Source of the DNA: Zygnema cylindricum
Lineage: Eukaryota > Streptophyta > Zygnematophyceae > Zygnematales > Zygnemataceae
NCBI GenBank assembly: GCA_037447655.1
Contig: JBBHKE010000159.1
Coordinates: 524,041 to 588,040 of the forward strand
Direction of reading: 5' to 3'
DNA length: 64,000 nucleotides
Below the pieces are notes generated by a model. The model did not search any database. It saw nothing but the letters and a program-made list of their open reading frames with translations, and had not been told where the DNA came from. The position numbers and the translations under genes are program-made. Numbering within the stretch: the stretch's first letter is position 1; each line of letters opens with the position of its first letter. Below, in pieces: positions 22,701 to 33,644 of this stretch.

Positions 22701-25700
22701 ATGTTCTCCGTTGACCGTATGATAATAAACTGGCCGTAATTCACAAGAATACTAACATCCTGACAAGAACTCAATTTCATTCACTTTGACGCATATTTTT
22801 CTGACCACATTGCTCCGATCTGCAAGGTCGAAGCAACAATAACTGCAGAACGGATGTCACTGGTCTAAGAACCATTACCTTTGTTCCACCCTGTGTACAA
22901 CAGATACTGGGAGAAATATCGTTAACTTCAAATAAAATGAAAGACGGTTCCTCCATAATAAAAGCTGATTTTCTGACGTTTGACGGTTCAGATGTATTCT
23001 GTTCGCCGTAAATCTCATGTCCCCACTTGCTAAAACTATCTAGCTTGTTGAAGTCAATAAGAGGTGACGAATTTCTCCAACTACCTCCTATACCACCTGT
23101 ACTGCATCTCTCAAGTGAACGTGACCAATTTCCGAAAAGACTGCCCCTTCCATCTGTACTGCATCTCTCAAGAGAACGTCTCCCAAGAGAATTTGTTCCA
23201 AAAGAATCAAGTTGCATGTCTTCTACTTCCACATGACTGAACTCGTTGAAGAGTAAAAAATTATCTTTCCATTCGTCTCTATCAAGGCTTATATTTCTAG
23301 CCTCAGGCAATTCCGCATCATTTAAATTGAACATTTGCTGCAAACATCAAAACAACATTTACCATAAGTCAAATAGCGCTGCTAAGACATTTCCATCTGA
23401 CTCTAACACATGATCTAAACATATATACGCAAAACAATTAATGATAATATCGATACACATACACTTCAAGATCGACCATAATTTGCTGTATGGTGAGATG
23501 TCACCTTTTCTTTGACGTCTTCCTACTAGCAATGAAGAATTGAAAAAATAAGTTGAAAATAATAGAAATAAATAGATAAATAGAAACATACCAACTCATC
23601 TTCCAATAGACCAGGTTCCAAGCGGCCTCCTAAGGACCGACAGAGCTCTCCAGCCACGGGTCGCTGCAAGAAAAATCCCTTACAAACATTGAGAAAAGAA
23701 AAAAGTACATTTCAATGAACAACCATTAAAGTCTTGTGGAAGATCACCACTATGAGCAGAGACAAAATTGTAACATGATTTCACACCCATTTCAAAAATT
23801 GCACGGTAATGCATCTCATAAAGAAGAATGAAACATGTCTTCCTCTAGCCTTAATGAGGCAAGAAAACGCCAATGTCTTCCTACCTTGGCTTCACTCGGG
23901 AAAACTCCTTCATCTAATGGCTGAGTTTCTAAATTCTCGGGCAGTGCCAATGGAGGGTCCTCGCTCGGTAATCCATCCCATAACTCTTGTCCTGTATCTC
24001 GATTAGGTTCAAAATCAAAACTATCACTGTTTACAAGCAAAGTTTCCGTCGCCTGAGCGCCGCCAGTTTCTGATTGGTCCAATCCTGTTACCATAGCAAG
24101 CTTTGTAAGTACACAACCAACACAGTGAAACTCTACAAGCAGTGGTAATGGAAGGCAGCAAAAGGTCGAAACTCCTTCCACATACAAAAAGCTGTCTTGT
24201 GACATCACCTACAATCAGGCGAATACAGCGAATAATTGCAAGAGTATCCCCATGGTTCCAACCTGTACAGATGCGCCCTCTAACATCATACTTTCAACTT
24301 TATAAGCAGCATAAAATAGTATGATTTTAGAACAAGTATAACAGAAGCTGCTCCTTACCACTGAACTGAGCATTCGCATGGTGAGTAAAACTGGGAGGTG
24401 GTGTAGTTCCTTCAGGTCTGGGATTGTATTGTTGCAACAATGAGGGATGAAAGGGCAAAAGTGTGGGAGAGTGGTCAGCCCCAGGGTTTGGATAAATAGT
24501 TTGAGTAAATCCTTCAGTAACTCCATTGCCGACATCCACTCCATCTTCGTTACTCCCTTGACTGACTTCGGGAGCCTGAGAATTAGCTCGCCGAGGAACA
24601 ACAAATCTGAAAATGTTTGTAATGCTCGGTTTAATCCTACCAATGCCCTGCAATTCCAATTTCCCACAGCTGTTTTGTGAGAACTCACAGTATCAACCAG
24701 GAACGGTGAATTGGTAAGACCTTGAAAAATCCTAAGTTGACTAATATCATCGAGTTGTTCGACACAAGTAGAGTGGATTTCATCGGCAGTTTCAGCGGCA
24801 TGACTTCAGCACCTCCACACCATTTACAAACTTATTTTTAAAATAATGGGGTCCATACTAACAGGGTCGAGAGCTGCTTTCTTACAATGGAAAAAAGGAA
24901 TGAGAAAAGGTAATCAGAACCTCACCTCTTCAACCCTGAGGTAATGAACTAGCTTGAGATTCTTCCTGCATTGATGACAAACAACAGAGTATCTCCAGAT
25001 TCTTCATTAAAACATTTCAGATATGACAAGGCAAAGAAAAAAATAGCAAAGAAAGAAATGCCTGCGACACGGTATGAACTCACAAACCGCCAAACCACAA
25101 GTAGGATATCCACAAACATCTAAACTCGGAGTGAAGCAGGTTTCCTTCCACTATTATTTCAAGATCCAGCTTTCATACCACTATTGTCGAAGACACTACA
25201 TAACACCTGCCATCTCAGCGAATAGAAAAGCTCTAATAGACTGCTAATGAATTATTGTTAATAGCTGTAAAAACAAAGGCAAAACAACACATACTGACAC
25301 ATTTCGGCAAGGTCAAAGGTAAACTCACTCTGCAAGTTGCCAATAAATACGTCTCTGAAAACGGTCGTCCACATCGCCATGTGCGTAATAGCAGTCAAGA
25401 ACCTTTCTGTTACCTACCTGCATACAAGAACTCAGTAGGACAAAAGTACACGTCAACTCTATATGAAACAAAGATGTCAACTTTAGGAAAGAGCATCCAC
25501 AAGACTTTAAGGACGCCCAAGCAAACGGACTTCTCAAACACATTTGAACATACACAGTATATAGAAGAAAAATCATCCAAATCAGAGCAATCGTTTAGCT
25601 CCTGTTGGAAAATGTGGAAAAGGCTGGTGTATAAACTCTGCAAGATTGTCCCTGGAAGAAAAAACTTGCCTTGAGCTCTACATGTGACTCCTTCACCGAC

Positions 25701-26604
25701 CTTCCACCTGGTTTTAACTGCCAGTTATGGCCATCTCTGCGGAAATTACGTTGCACAGTACTATCAAACAGAAAAAAGCTTCCACCTGTAAAAAAGGCAG
25801 AAGCTTCAGTATTCCTCCCAATCCAAAGTTCGCAGGATTCATTTGTACAACCCGAGTTCATAATGAAAGAACTTAAAAACTGCAAAATTCGCAAAGCCTT
25901 CATGCCGAGCACGGGGAAGAATGCACAAAGATTAACAGCTCGTTTAACAAGAACCATACTTCGGTTTGTTTATAGACTCACTCTCTGGCCTATTAGGTGG
26001 TGTCGTATTCAGCTGAAACTGGTATGCTTGATAGTTTTGAAGAATGGACAAAACTACGGCGGGTTTGAGCCAGTGGGTTCTTGCTTGAGCTCGAATGTCC
26101 ATGATGTCTGCTTCACAAGACAAACCCATAAGATAGATGAGGGGAGAGAGGGAGGGTCAGGAAAGGGAGAGGGAGAGGGAGAGGGAGCGGAAAGGGAGAG
26201 GTAGGTGGAGAGGGTGAGGGCGAGGGAGAAGGCAAGGGCGAGGGAGAAGAAGTGGGAGAAGACGAGGAGGGCAAGGGCAAGGGCGAGGGCGAGGGCGAGG
26301 GAGAGGGAGAGGGCGAGCCGGAGAAGTAGGGAGAGGGAGAGGGAGAGGGAGAGGGAGAGGGAGAGGGAGAGGGAGAGGGGCGAGGGAGAGAGAAGGGAGA
26401 GGGAGAGGGGCGAGGCCGAGGGAGAGGTACAGAGAGGGAGACAGGGAGACGGAGATGGAGCGGGAGAGGGAGGAGGGAGAAAGGTGGTGAGTCAGTTTTT
26501 AAAGAACTTTTGGCTGTAGAGGTTGAGCAAATGCCTCCATTCTCACCTGCAACATGATGATGAGTCCCAGCTGGTGCTCCATAGCCTTCCTGGCTTGGAG
26601 GCAT
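19721..26604 (-). CDS. CAMTA: CAMTA calmodulin-binding transcription activator, copy L
   Basis: Calcium/calmodulin-responsive nuclear transcription factor. Inferred exons (minus): 26547-26604, 25982-26107, 25670-25785, 25329-25417, 24921-24965, 24689-24803, 24359-24647, 23885-24084, 23592-23663, 22879-23337, 22055-22650, 20999-21575, 19979-20357, 19721-19731. Phases agree at every junction and give about 1043 residues, normal for plants. CG-1 DNA-binding domain: residues 20-146 ([31 protein letters not shown]). TIG domain: about 510-600 ([10 protein letters not shown]). Ankyrin repeats: about 680-780 ([25 protein letters not shown]). IQ-like calmodulin sites: KIQQHV and VVCLVASVKG, then [12 protein letters not shown] as in plant CAMTAs. 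The start [19 protein letters not shown] precedes a perfect GTGAGA donor. Intron 3 uses a GC donor; intron 6 is 41 nt. The last short exon is least certain. Confidence 0.88.
26150..26490. repeat. Purine/pyrimidine tract in CAMTA-L intron 1
   Basis: GAGGGA, GAGGGC and AGAA units for over 300 bp on the plus strand (pyrimidine-rich in the gene's sense). The same tract in the other arm (55205-55480) is shorter and differs in unit number, so it has changed length since duplication. Confidence 0.9.
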
Positions 26605-27000
26605 GGCTTTCCTCTCTCCAAAAACTTCACTTTCGAAACTGCAATGTAGACTCTCCAACTTTTTCCTTTCTCCAAAAGTTTGATTTCAATACTGTACAAT
26701 ATGTTATCAAACTTTTGCCTGTCTCCAAACAACTGATTTCAATACTGTAATGTAGATTTTAAGCTTTTTTCCTATCTTTAAAAGATATATTTCAATACTG
26801 TAATGTAGACTGCCTAGCTTATCTTTAAAACATTGATTAATGTCTTCTGTGTAGCTTTTTCCTATTCCTAAAAGAACTAGTTCACATCTGTGATTTTCAC
26901 TGTCCTGTCTCCAAAAGTTTGATTCTACCACACTAATGTAGATTTCAAGCTTTTTCCTATCTCTTAAAAAATTATTTCGATACTGCAATGTAGACTAAAT
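26605..27000. repeat. Degenerate tandem repeats upstream of CAMTA-L
   Basis: Units of roughly 55-70 bp, each with a version of AATGTAGA, ATTTCAATACTG, a TTTCC(T/A)ATC pyrimidine part and CAAAAG. Six or so copies stand directly upstream of exon 1 and recur in the other arm at 54680-55080. They lie where promoter and 5' UTR should be. Confidence 0.75.
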
Positions 27001-28159
27001 AGATATTTACTCCGTCCAGACAATTATCAATTATCATCAGTGCTGCAGTGCAGCATGGCTCGTCGAGCTTTGTCCTCTTCTTCCAAGCTTCGTTTCATTC
27101 CTTCAGTGCACACTTTAAATTTTAAAACAATGCTGTGTGGGCGTTGACTTTTATGGTCAGCCAATCTCTGGAGCAATAATCCAACAGGGGAGCGCTACAG
27201 TACTTGCAGTGCTGCAGACGTTGTAAGTCGTATCTATGTAGGGGGACTCCCATGCCCATCTAGCATGTTGGACAACACCAGCATGTAGTTTTTACGCGGT
27301 ACACGACAAAAACATGTGCGAATTCATTGTTGTACGAGCCGTACATATAAGTACCATTTTGCCAGTTATCGGCCTAAGCTGGACCCATTTCGAATCTTGG
27401 ATGACGGCCAAATGTGCACGTTTGATTTGAGATCTGCCTGCTTTTCGTCGTGCATTCGGCCTCGTGGATTGGCTATGATTCCAGACATCGCGCATCTTAG
27501 AAGGCAAAGAAATGTACGCCGCCGATCGACTTAAATTTTGGAACAACGCGGTGTTAGTACAATCGCGTAAATCTTTTGTAGATAATCCTCACTAAAAAGA
27601 ATTGATTCTGTTTACATTTATGCTACCGTACAGAGAGACCGTTTGTTTAAAACGTCACAGGTGCGAGACATTCTGAGTACGGTACACCGACAAAGAAGGT
27701 GAAACCATGAAAGTACAAAACATGAATGAAATGGCCAATGGGAGATAGTTGACTACCGTGAACCCCTATAGCGTCAAGAAATACTTTAGCACGACTGTTT
27801 TGAATTTTTAATGTTATATAAATATATAATGTTATGTTTCAGGTTTCGTACGCTATTGTGTACGATTCTTGACGTCTGACGAAAAGCGTGTGAGACATAG
27901 ATACACGTCAGCAGCACTCTATCTATGAACTTTCTAGTTTCTACAGATAACTATTTACGTTTCCACTTTCCGTTTTTCAGCTTTCTTTTTCCTTATCTGC
28001 CACCGATTAAAGCGTGCAGATAGTCAAAAGAAAGGATTTTCCAATACCTTTCTACTAATACTCGAATCACCTCTGTCCGCTCCTTCTTTTTCGCCCAAAT
28101 CCGGCCTGTAAGATTCGGCCGCCTTTCTACTCTCGTTTTTTTGGTTTTTTTCACGTGTA
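27001..28159. other. Upstream flank of CAMTA-L and start of spacer
   Basis: 27001-27955 is conserved in the other arm, apart from an insertion of about 0.82 kb there. 27956-28159 shows no gene; it has pyrimidine-rich sequence leading into the non-LTR element. Confidence 0.5.
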
Positions 28160-28309
28160 CTTTTGCTTCCCTCTAGTCAGCAGAGGAACGCTTCAATACA
28201 TAATATCTTTCCAGGTGTCCAGATTCCTTTCCAAGGTCTCTTTTGTGATGTTCTCAGGTGCCACGGTAGAAAAAGAAGCCATCTCGGCCATAGCTTCCTG
28301 CTAGGGTTT

Positions 28310-28810
28310 GTCTCACTTCCCTTCGTGAATCCGGCGCCAAATTCAGCGTGCGACGGCTCTAAAAAACGTATTTTCAACACCTTTTCTACCAGTGGGTAAA
28401 TTAGCGCCGTTCTTTTTCCCGTTCTCTTTTAATCGGAACTGTCAATTTCGGCCGATTTTCATTTTTCCTTTCACGGCCAGCTCCTATCATCTTTGCCGCC
28501 TAATTTGGCGTGCCGGCTTCTTCCGAAAAATTCAGTTTGTGTAGCTTTGACTCCTTTTTTACTTGGCGGCTTTTCTTCGACCATCCTTTCCTGTTAGGGT
28601 TTTTTGCCCTTCTTTTTGTGTATCCGGCGTCGAATTCGGCATGCGGAGACTCTAAATGATTTTTTCAAGAGCTTTCTATTAGTAGGAGAATTAGCCTCAT
28701 CCGTTTTTTTGTTTTCTCTAGTTGGATCTGCCTCTTTCGGCCGACTCCTTTTTACTTTTAGTGGCCACCTCCTACCATCTTGGCCGTCCAATTTAGCGTG
28801 CAATTAGTCG
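28310..28810 (+). repeat. Tandem 5' UTR monomers of the non-LTR element
   Basis: The series ATCCGGCG-C-AATTC-GC-TGCG, GACTCTAAA, TTTTC-A-AGC-TT, AATTAGC, TTTCGGCCGA and TTAGCGTGC occurs around 28325-28520 and again around 28625-28810, about 300 bp apart. A third, shorter trace is at about 28090. The monomers precede the ORF and may carry the internal promoter. Confidence 0.7.
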
Positions 28811-28981
28811 GCCATCGACATTTCTGCAATTAATACTTTCTTACGTCAAGATCAGCTCGTAATTGAAAGAATTGCCTTTTAGCCGTCGACCTTCCACAGC
28901 TTCGGCCACTGCTTCCCACTAGCAACAAAGGCTTTTCGGGCAACTTTATGCCATCTCGACATCCCCATCCTTTCTCCTCAT

Positions 28982-31786
28982 ATGGCCCCTCACAAGCGGC
29001 GGGCGTCGCGCTCCCCGTCACCATCTTCTTCGGAATGTGCTCGGCCTCGATTGGAAATCTCAGATGAGATCCTTACCCCTCCACAACATCCCTCCCAAAC
29101 CATCAATGCCCCCCTCCCCACTTTACCCCTACCCGCATGTACCCTTCCCCCCATGACAACCAACCTTTGCACAAAGCCATGTGAGGAAGCATGTCCCGAT
29201 GAGTGTGTGCCCCTCCTAGCTCCTACGAACCCTATTCCATCCCCATCTTCTTGCCTAGAGCCTCCCCCTAATCCTGTTCAGCCTTACCGTCCACCCCATT
29301 TTGGGGAGCATTCTCAACCTTCGCATCCGCACTTGCATGTCCACCCGATCGCCCCTATTGTTACTCCTCCGGCTCCTTCACTCACCGAGCCTGCTTTGGC
29401 TCCCCCATCAAATCATAGTCCTCTTAGGGTGCCGTGCCCTCAGTGTGGGAAGTTGTATGTTGCGGGGGGGGGTTTGTCGCGACATTTGAAGTCATGTCCT
29501 CTCACTCCTAAAGGAATTCCACCCCCCACTAAAGGCCATCCTCCTCCCTCAAGTGTCCGCCAACAACCGTCTTCTACTGATTGGGACTATGTTCGACGCT
29601 TAGACGTCCTTGGGTGTTACCACCTAGGTTATCCTCGGCCTAGGCTCTACACTCGTATTCCGAACCATCTTCGTGAATCTGTCCAAGCGGCTCTTCGACT
29701 CCCTTTGGCTTTATTGGCAGCCGACATCACCAACGACGCGGCTTGGCATTTACTTTTCTTATTCCCACTTTGGGTTCTAGTTTTGCCACCGAGAGGAGGG
29801 GCGAGCGGGGCCCGTGAGACTAAAGCGCGGTGTCAACGGTTTTTGAAAGGGGATTGGGAGTCCTTGCAACAAGAGCATACAGATCGTGTCATCAGTCTTT
29901 CTATGTCCCCCCCTCAACGTCGTGCCCCACTCCCAAGCTCCACGGCTAGGTTGCATCGGGCGGTCCACCTTGGTCGTTCTGGCGAGTATTCTCGGGCTGC
30001 TCGTGCTCTTCGACCTTTCCAACCATCTCCGTCTTCCGAGGCGACGGTTAAGGCCTTACGTTTATTACATCCTCCTGCCCCTGAAGAGATCCTCCCATTC
30101 GTGGAAGTCCATGATCCTCTTGAATCGTTCGACTTGGAGCGGGAAGCATTTACTACAGCTTTGCTTCGGTCGCCTCATCTTTCTTCAGGGGGCCCATCTG
30201 GGATGGTGTACGAACTCCTCAAGGACATATTTCCTCCAGACATACCCTCTCAGGGTTTTGATCTTCTTTTTAAGGTGGCTTCAGAGGTGGCTCGAGGACA
30301 CGTTCCTCACAATGTTGTACCCCTTCTCTCTGCGGCTCGCCTTGTGGCTGTTACTAAGCCTGCTGGGGGAATTCGCCCAATTGCTATCGGTGAGGTGTTG
30401 TACCGTTTGGTTGCTCGCTCAATGTGTATTCAACTCCAAGGGGCTTTCCATGACCATTTTTCACCGCACCAGTTCGGAGTTGCTACAAAAGGGGGTTGTG
30501 AGGCGGTTGTTCATGGTCTTCGGGCTGTTTTGGATCTCCATCCGGATTGGGTAGTCCTCCAGGTAGATGTTGCAAACGCCTTTAACACTGTCAACCGTAA
30601 TGCTATCTTTCGAGAATTGAGCCATGCTCCATCTCCCATCAGCCACATTTTCCCTTTTGTTCGTGCATTTTATTCTCGCCCGAGCTCCCTCATCTTTCCT
30701 CTTGGCGGTCCCTTTGGTGAGGTTGCCACATTGGAGTCTGCGACTGGCACCCGTCAAGGTGATCCTTTGGGGGCCCCCCTTTTTGCTTTAGCTCACCTTC
30801 AAGCTTTACGCGACTCTGCTATGACTTTTCCTAATTGTTTGTTCCCTTCTATCGCGGATGATACTCATATTGTGGGCCCTCGTGACCAAGTTTTATCTGC
30901 CTTTTCTCATTTTGCGGAGCAACTTCGTCGGATTGGTTTGTCAGTCAAGCCGTCTAAATGTGTGGCTTGGTGCCCGCAAGCCTTACCTTCAGACTTCCCT
31001 GTTCCTGTGGGTTTTCGTATTGCATCTCCGACCGACGGTATTAAAGCTTTAGGCTCTCCTATTGGTGCCCCATCTTTTGTGAACCAAGTTGTCACTGATG
31101 CATTGTTGGAGGACCTCTCTCACTCTGATGAACTTCCTAAGCTCTCCGACTCCCAAGTGGCATTTCAAATCCTCACTCGTTGCTTTGCTCAACGTCCTCT
31201 GTATCTCGCTCGGACGGTACCACCAACAGATCCATTTTTGTCCTCACTAAAAGGGTTCGACGATCAACTTTTTAGTGTTCTCCATCACCTCGTTGGGCAT
31301 GGGATTTTCGATCGCCCAGAGGGTTTATTTGCACGCCGTCAAGCTAGCCTTCCAATTTCCAACGGGGGTTTAGGTTTGATTCTAGTGGCTCGAGTTGCTC
31401 CAGCAGCTTTTTTGGGTAGTTGGGCTTTAGTGGCGCCTTCCATCGCTTCCCGTTTTATTGCAAATGATGTTCCCATTCTAGCCAAAGTCGTCCCTAAAGT
31501 GGAGGATAATCTTTTTCCGTTTCATCAAGCTCTTCTCTCCGCTCGTGCACTTCTTCCGTGTGATGCCCGAAACCAAGCGCCACCTTTCCCGTCCCTTATT
31601 GCTGACAATAACTACCATGTGCAACAACGCATATCCGAGCAGTTGGCAGTCGCTGAATTTTATGATCTATTAAACGCGCTACCTTCCGCTCAATCGCGTG
31701 CTCGCTTACGTTCGTGTTCTGGGCCGAGAGCCGATGCGTGGTTACAGGCAACACCGAATTTTTCGACGCTTTCGTATGACGTCTGA
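28982..31786 (+). CDS. Reverse transcriptase ORF of the non-LTR element
   Basis: 934 residues. Residues 1-150 are Pro-rich. A zinc finger at residues 152-172 has CPQC then HLKSC (C2HC). Residues about 200-300 hold a conserved pre-RT block with WHLLFLFPLWVLVLPPRGG. RT motifs follow in order: SSGGPSGMVYELLKD near 400, GGIRPIAIGEVLYRLVA near 462, LQVDVANAFN (first catalytic Asp) near 527, GTRQGDPLGAPLF near 590, and IADDTHIVGP (catalytic ADD) near 624. A thumb region follows to about 870. All catalytic residues are present, so the enzyme may still work. The ORF ends early at 31786 because of a frameshift near 31760; homology continues in another frame. It would prime on nicked target DNA in the nucleus. 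Confidence 0.88.
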   Translation: MAPHKRRASRSPSPSSSECARPRLEISDEILTPPQHPSQTINAPLPTLPLPACTLPPMTTNLCTKPCEEACPDECVPLLAPTNPIPSPSSCLEPPPNPVQPYRPPHFGEHSQPSHPHLHVHPIAPIVTPPAPSLTEPALAPPSNHSPLRVPCPQCGKLYVAGGGLSRHLKSCPLTPKGIPPPTKGHPPPSSVRQQPSSTDWDYVRRLDVLGCYHLGYPRPRLYTRIPNHLRESVQAALRLPLALLAADITNDAAWHLLFLFPLWVLVLPPRGGASGARETKARCQRFLKGDWESLQQEHTDRVISLSMSPPQRRAPLPSSTARLHRAVHLGRSGEYSRAARALRPFQPSPSSEATVKALRLLHPPAPEEILPFVEVHDPLESFDLEREAFTTALLRSPHLSSGGPSGMVYELLKDIFPPDIPSQGFDLLFKVASEVARGHVPHNVVPLLSAARLVAVTKPAGGIRPIAIGEVLYRLVARSMCIQLQGAFHDHFSPHQFGVATKGGCEAVVHGLRAVLDLHPDWVVLQVDVANAFNTVNRNAIFRELSHAPSPISHIFPFVRAFYSRPSSLIFPLGGPFGEVATLESATGTRQGDPLGAPLFALAHLQALRDSAMTFPNCLFPSIADDTHIVGPRDQVLSAFSHFAEQLRRIGLSVKPSKCVAWCPQALPSDFPVPVGFRIASPTDGIKALGSPIGAPSFVNQVVTDALLEDLSHSDELPKLSDSQVAFQILTRCFAQRPLYLARTVPPTDPFLSSLKGFDDQLFSVLHHLVGHGIFDRPEGLFARRQASLPISNGGLGLILVARVAPAAFLGSWALVAPSIASRFIANDVPILAKVVPKVEDNLFPFHQALLSARALLPCDARNQAPPFPSLIADNNYHVQQRISEQLAVAEFYDLLNALPSAQSRARLRSCSGPRADAWLQATPNFSTLSYDV

Positions 31787-32502
31787 CCAGTTCACCTCTG
31801 CTATCCGCCTTCGTTTGGGTTTGCCTCACCCTCCGCTTCTTGGGCGCCCCAACTGTATTTGCAACCAGCCTATTGACTCCAACGGCATCCATTTACTTCG
31901 TTGTTCGCGGGGGGGTGAACGTACCGTCGCGCATGATTTGGTTCGTGATGCGGTTGCTGCGATTGGTGTTGAAGCAGGCTACATTGTGAAGCGGAGGTTT
32001 CTCATATCTTACCTCCTCGTCCCCAATCTAGTGGTATCCGAAGCCCTCGGGTTGACTTGGTTTTCCTTCATGGGACTGGGCGGACTTTGGGTGATGTGGT
32101 CCTTACTGATCCGATTGGGACCCACATTTTTTCTCGCGCGGCAGTGCATACAGGTGTGGCGACTAGGGACGCATCGGCTTCCAAGGAGAGGGATTACGCT
32201 CACCGAGACCCGGCGGACCAGTTTGTCCCATTTGCCGCAGAGATTTTTGGTTCTTTGGACAAGTATTTCGATGATTTTCTTCGCAACTGTGCTAAGAGAG
32301 CTTTTGATTCTAGGGGTCCAGGGAGCCTCCCCCAAGCCTTCTGGTTGCTTTTTATCGGCAACGTTTATCGATCGCCCTTCAACGAGCGCAAGCTGCGGCC
32401 CTTCTCCGTCGTAGCACGGTGGCGGACGATAGGCGAAGCCTCCCAGACCTTCCTCCACGAGATCCGGTCCACATCCACGATCTTCGGGGGTGTGGAATTT
32501 AG
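31700..32502 (+). pseudogene. Restriction-like endonuclease part of the non-LTR element, frameshifted
   Basis: After the break near 31760 the frame gives MTSDQFTSAIRLRLGLP, then CICNQPIDSNGIHLLRC (a CCHC motif before the endonuclease in this clade). A second shift near 32005 leads to SPRVDLVF...LGDVVLTDP, then KERDYAHRD. The D, the GDVVLTDP strand and a lysine 30-40 residues later fit a PD-(D/E)XK nuclease core. A third shift near 32335 is needed to read the C-terminal FYRQRLSIALQ segment to a stop at 32502. Three shifts in 0.8 kb against an open RT suggest decay or sequencing error in this part. Confidence 0.7.
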
Positions 32503-32906
32503 TTTGCTGGGTTTGTGGGGCATCATACAGAGTGGTTTTTTCCTTTTTTGTCTATTCATCTTTGGTTTTTTGTTTAGTCTTGCTAGTTAGCCTAGTTGCT
32601 TTTGTTTTTCCTCATTTGTTTGTTTTGTTTTGCTTTGTTTTGTTTTCATAGCTGCAGGCTCTTGTAGTCTTTAAATGTTCAATTTCTCTTTTTCATCCCT
32701 TTTGTACTTTGATGGTTTTTCCATCGCACATAATGTAATAAAGTACTTTACTTTCCACGCTTGGAAATTGTTTTTAGCATTCTGTGGTCACCGGTAATCG
32801 GGTAAGGCGCGGATTCGGGTGCGCCGCGCTCTTCGTGAAAGATGGCGAGGAAATATCGCGCAGTTTTAGGGACTACTTCGGAATTTTGAAGCGTACCAGT
32901 GAGTAA

Positions 32907-33644
32907 GGGTAGAATTCCATTAGGCGGTCCCAGTAAATGTACGAAAAAATCTACTGGCAGCGTTTACTGGAAGACTATTCCATTTTGTCGGGCCAGTAAC
33001 AAACCTTCCTCAATTATGATTGGCGCCACGTAGGTTAGAGTCCAGATTTTAAAATCTTAAAGAAAATCTTCAAACGGAAAGTCAGAACGAAATATCTGTA
33101 CGACCGGAGGTAGTTAATGATTCGTACATAAAGTTTGCGACCAGATTTTTGATTTTGAAAACGGGAATCAAAATTGTGAAAAGGAATGGCAAAAATCCGC
33201 GGCAAACTTTGAATGTCGGTGGATGTCAGACGGAGCGTGCCAAAATATTTTCGGCTCACCTGCATCCAGCGTGGCAGGCGGCACATGGACCGTACGACGT
33301 AGACACATGGCCTATACGACGTGTAGACCTGTGATCGCTTGTTCAAATCGGGTATTTTTTTGTTTTTTCACGTGTACCAATGGTACACGTCTAGTATCGT
33401 ACAACTCTCCTCGCGAGGAGAGTATCGTCACACTGGATGATGTGCGCGATTGCTTCGAGGATCTGAAAAAGTGGAATATCCAACGGCCAGAAATTACGCC
33501 TACATCATTGGAGCTTCCCGACAGCTTTCCAGTAACGATATTTCGTCTGACAAAAAAAAAAAAGGTACGGCGTGGTACGAATCTGTACGAACTTGTACGG
33601 CGTCCAATAACGAACCACACTTTTCGTCTAATGGAATTCTACCC
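32907..33644. mobile_element. Harbinger-like MITE (GGGTAGAATTCCATTAG ends)
   Basis: The left end GGGTAGAATTCCATTAG is exactly reverse-complemented at the right end CTAATGGAATTCTACCC. It is flanked by TAA on the left and CAA on the right, consistent with a TAA duplication with one mutation. The ends closely resemble the element at 49666-50361. No ORF of note. Confidence 0.75.

Larger units (their letters stand above)
18066..27955. repeat. Left arm of large inverted duplication (CAMTA-L)
   Basis: The reverse complement of this arm matches 52920-63930 from the 3' flank of the CAMTA gene through all exons and introns to about 1.3 kb upstream of exon 1. Identity is high in exons and clearly lower, with indels, in introns and flanks. 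The outer end lies by the MITE at 18061 and the inner end near 27955. Confidence 0.9.
28160..32770 (+). mobile_element. Non-LTR retrotransposon with N-terminal zinc finger and C-terminal restriction-like endonuclease
   Basis: One long ORF carries a C2HC finger, a non-LTR reverse transcriptase and, after frameshifts, a CCHC motif plus a PD-(D/E)XK-like endonuclease. It has no N-terminal APE endonuclease. This is the R2/Utopia-like architecture, not the L1 or RTE type usual in plants. The 5' UTR contains two roughly 300-bp imperfect tandem monomers; the 3' UTR ends with a GATGG...CCATC hairpin and AATAAA. Two truncated relatives are in the window (15300-15860 and 53611-53880). The 5' boundary is uncertain and no target duplication was identified. 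Confidence 0.8.

Noticed and set aside
26205-26519. ORF of repeated Arg/Glu/Ala residues, and its mirror in the right arm
   Set aside because: Translation of the purine tract in CAMTA intron 1, on the antisense strand; not conserved in length between arms.
29886-30554. 222-residue plus-strand ORF inside the reverse transcriptase gene
   Set aside because: Out-of-frame shadow; the RT motifs are in the other frame.
31596-32458. Minus-strand ORFs of 98 and 149 residues
   Set aside because: Antisense shadows of the frameshifted endonuclease region.
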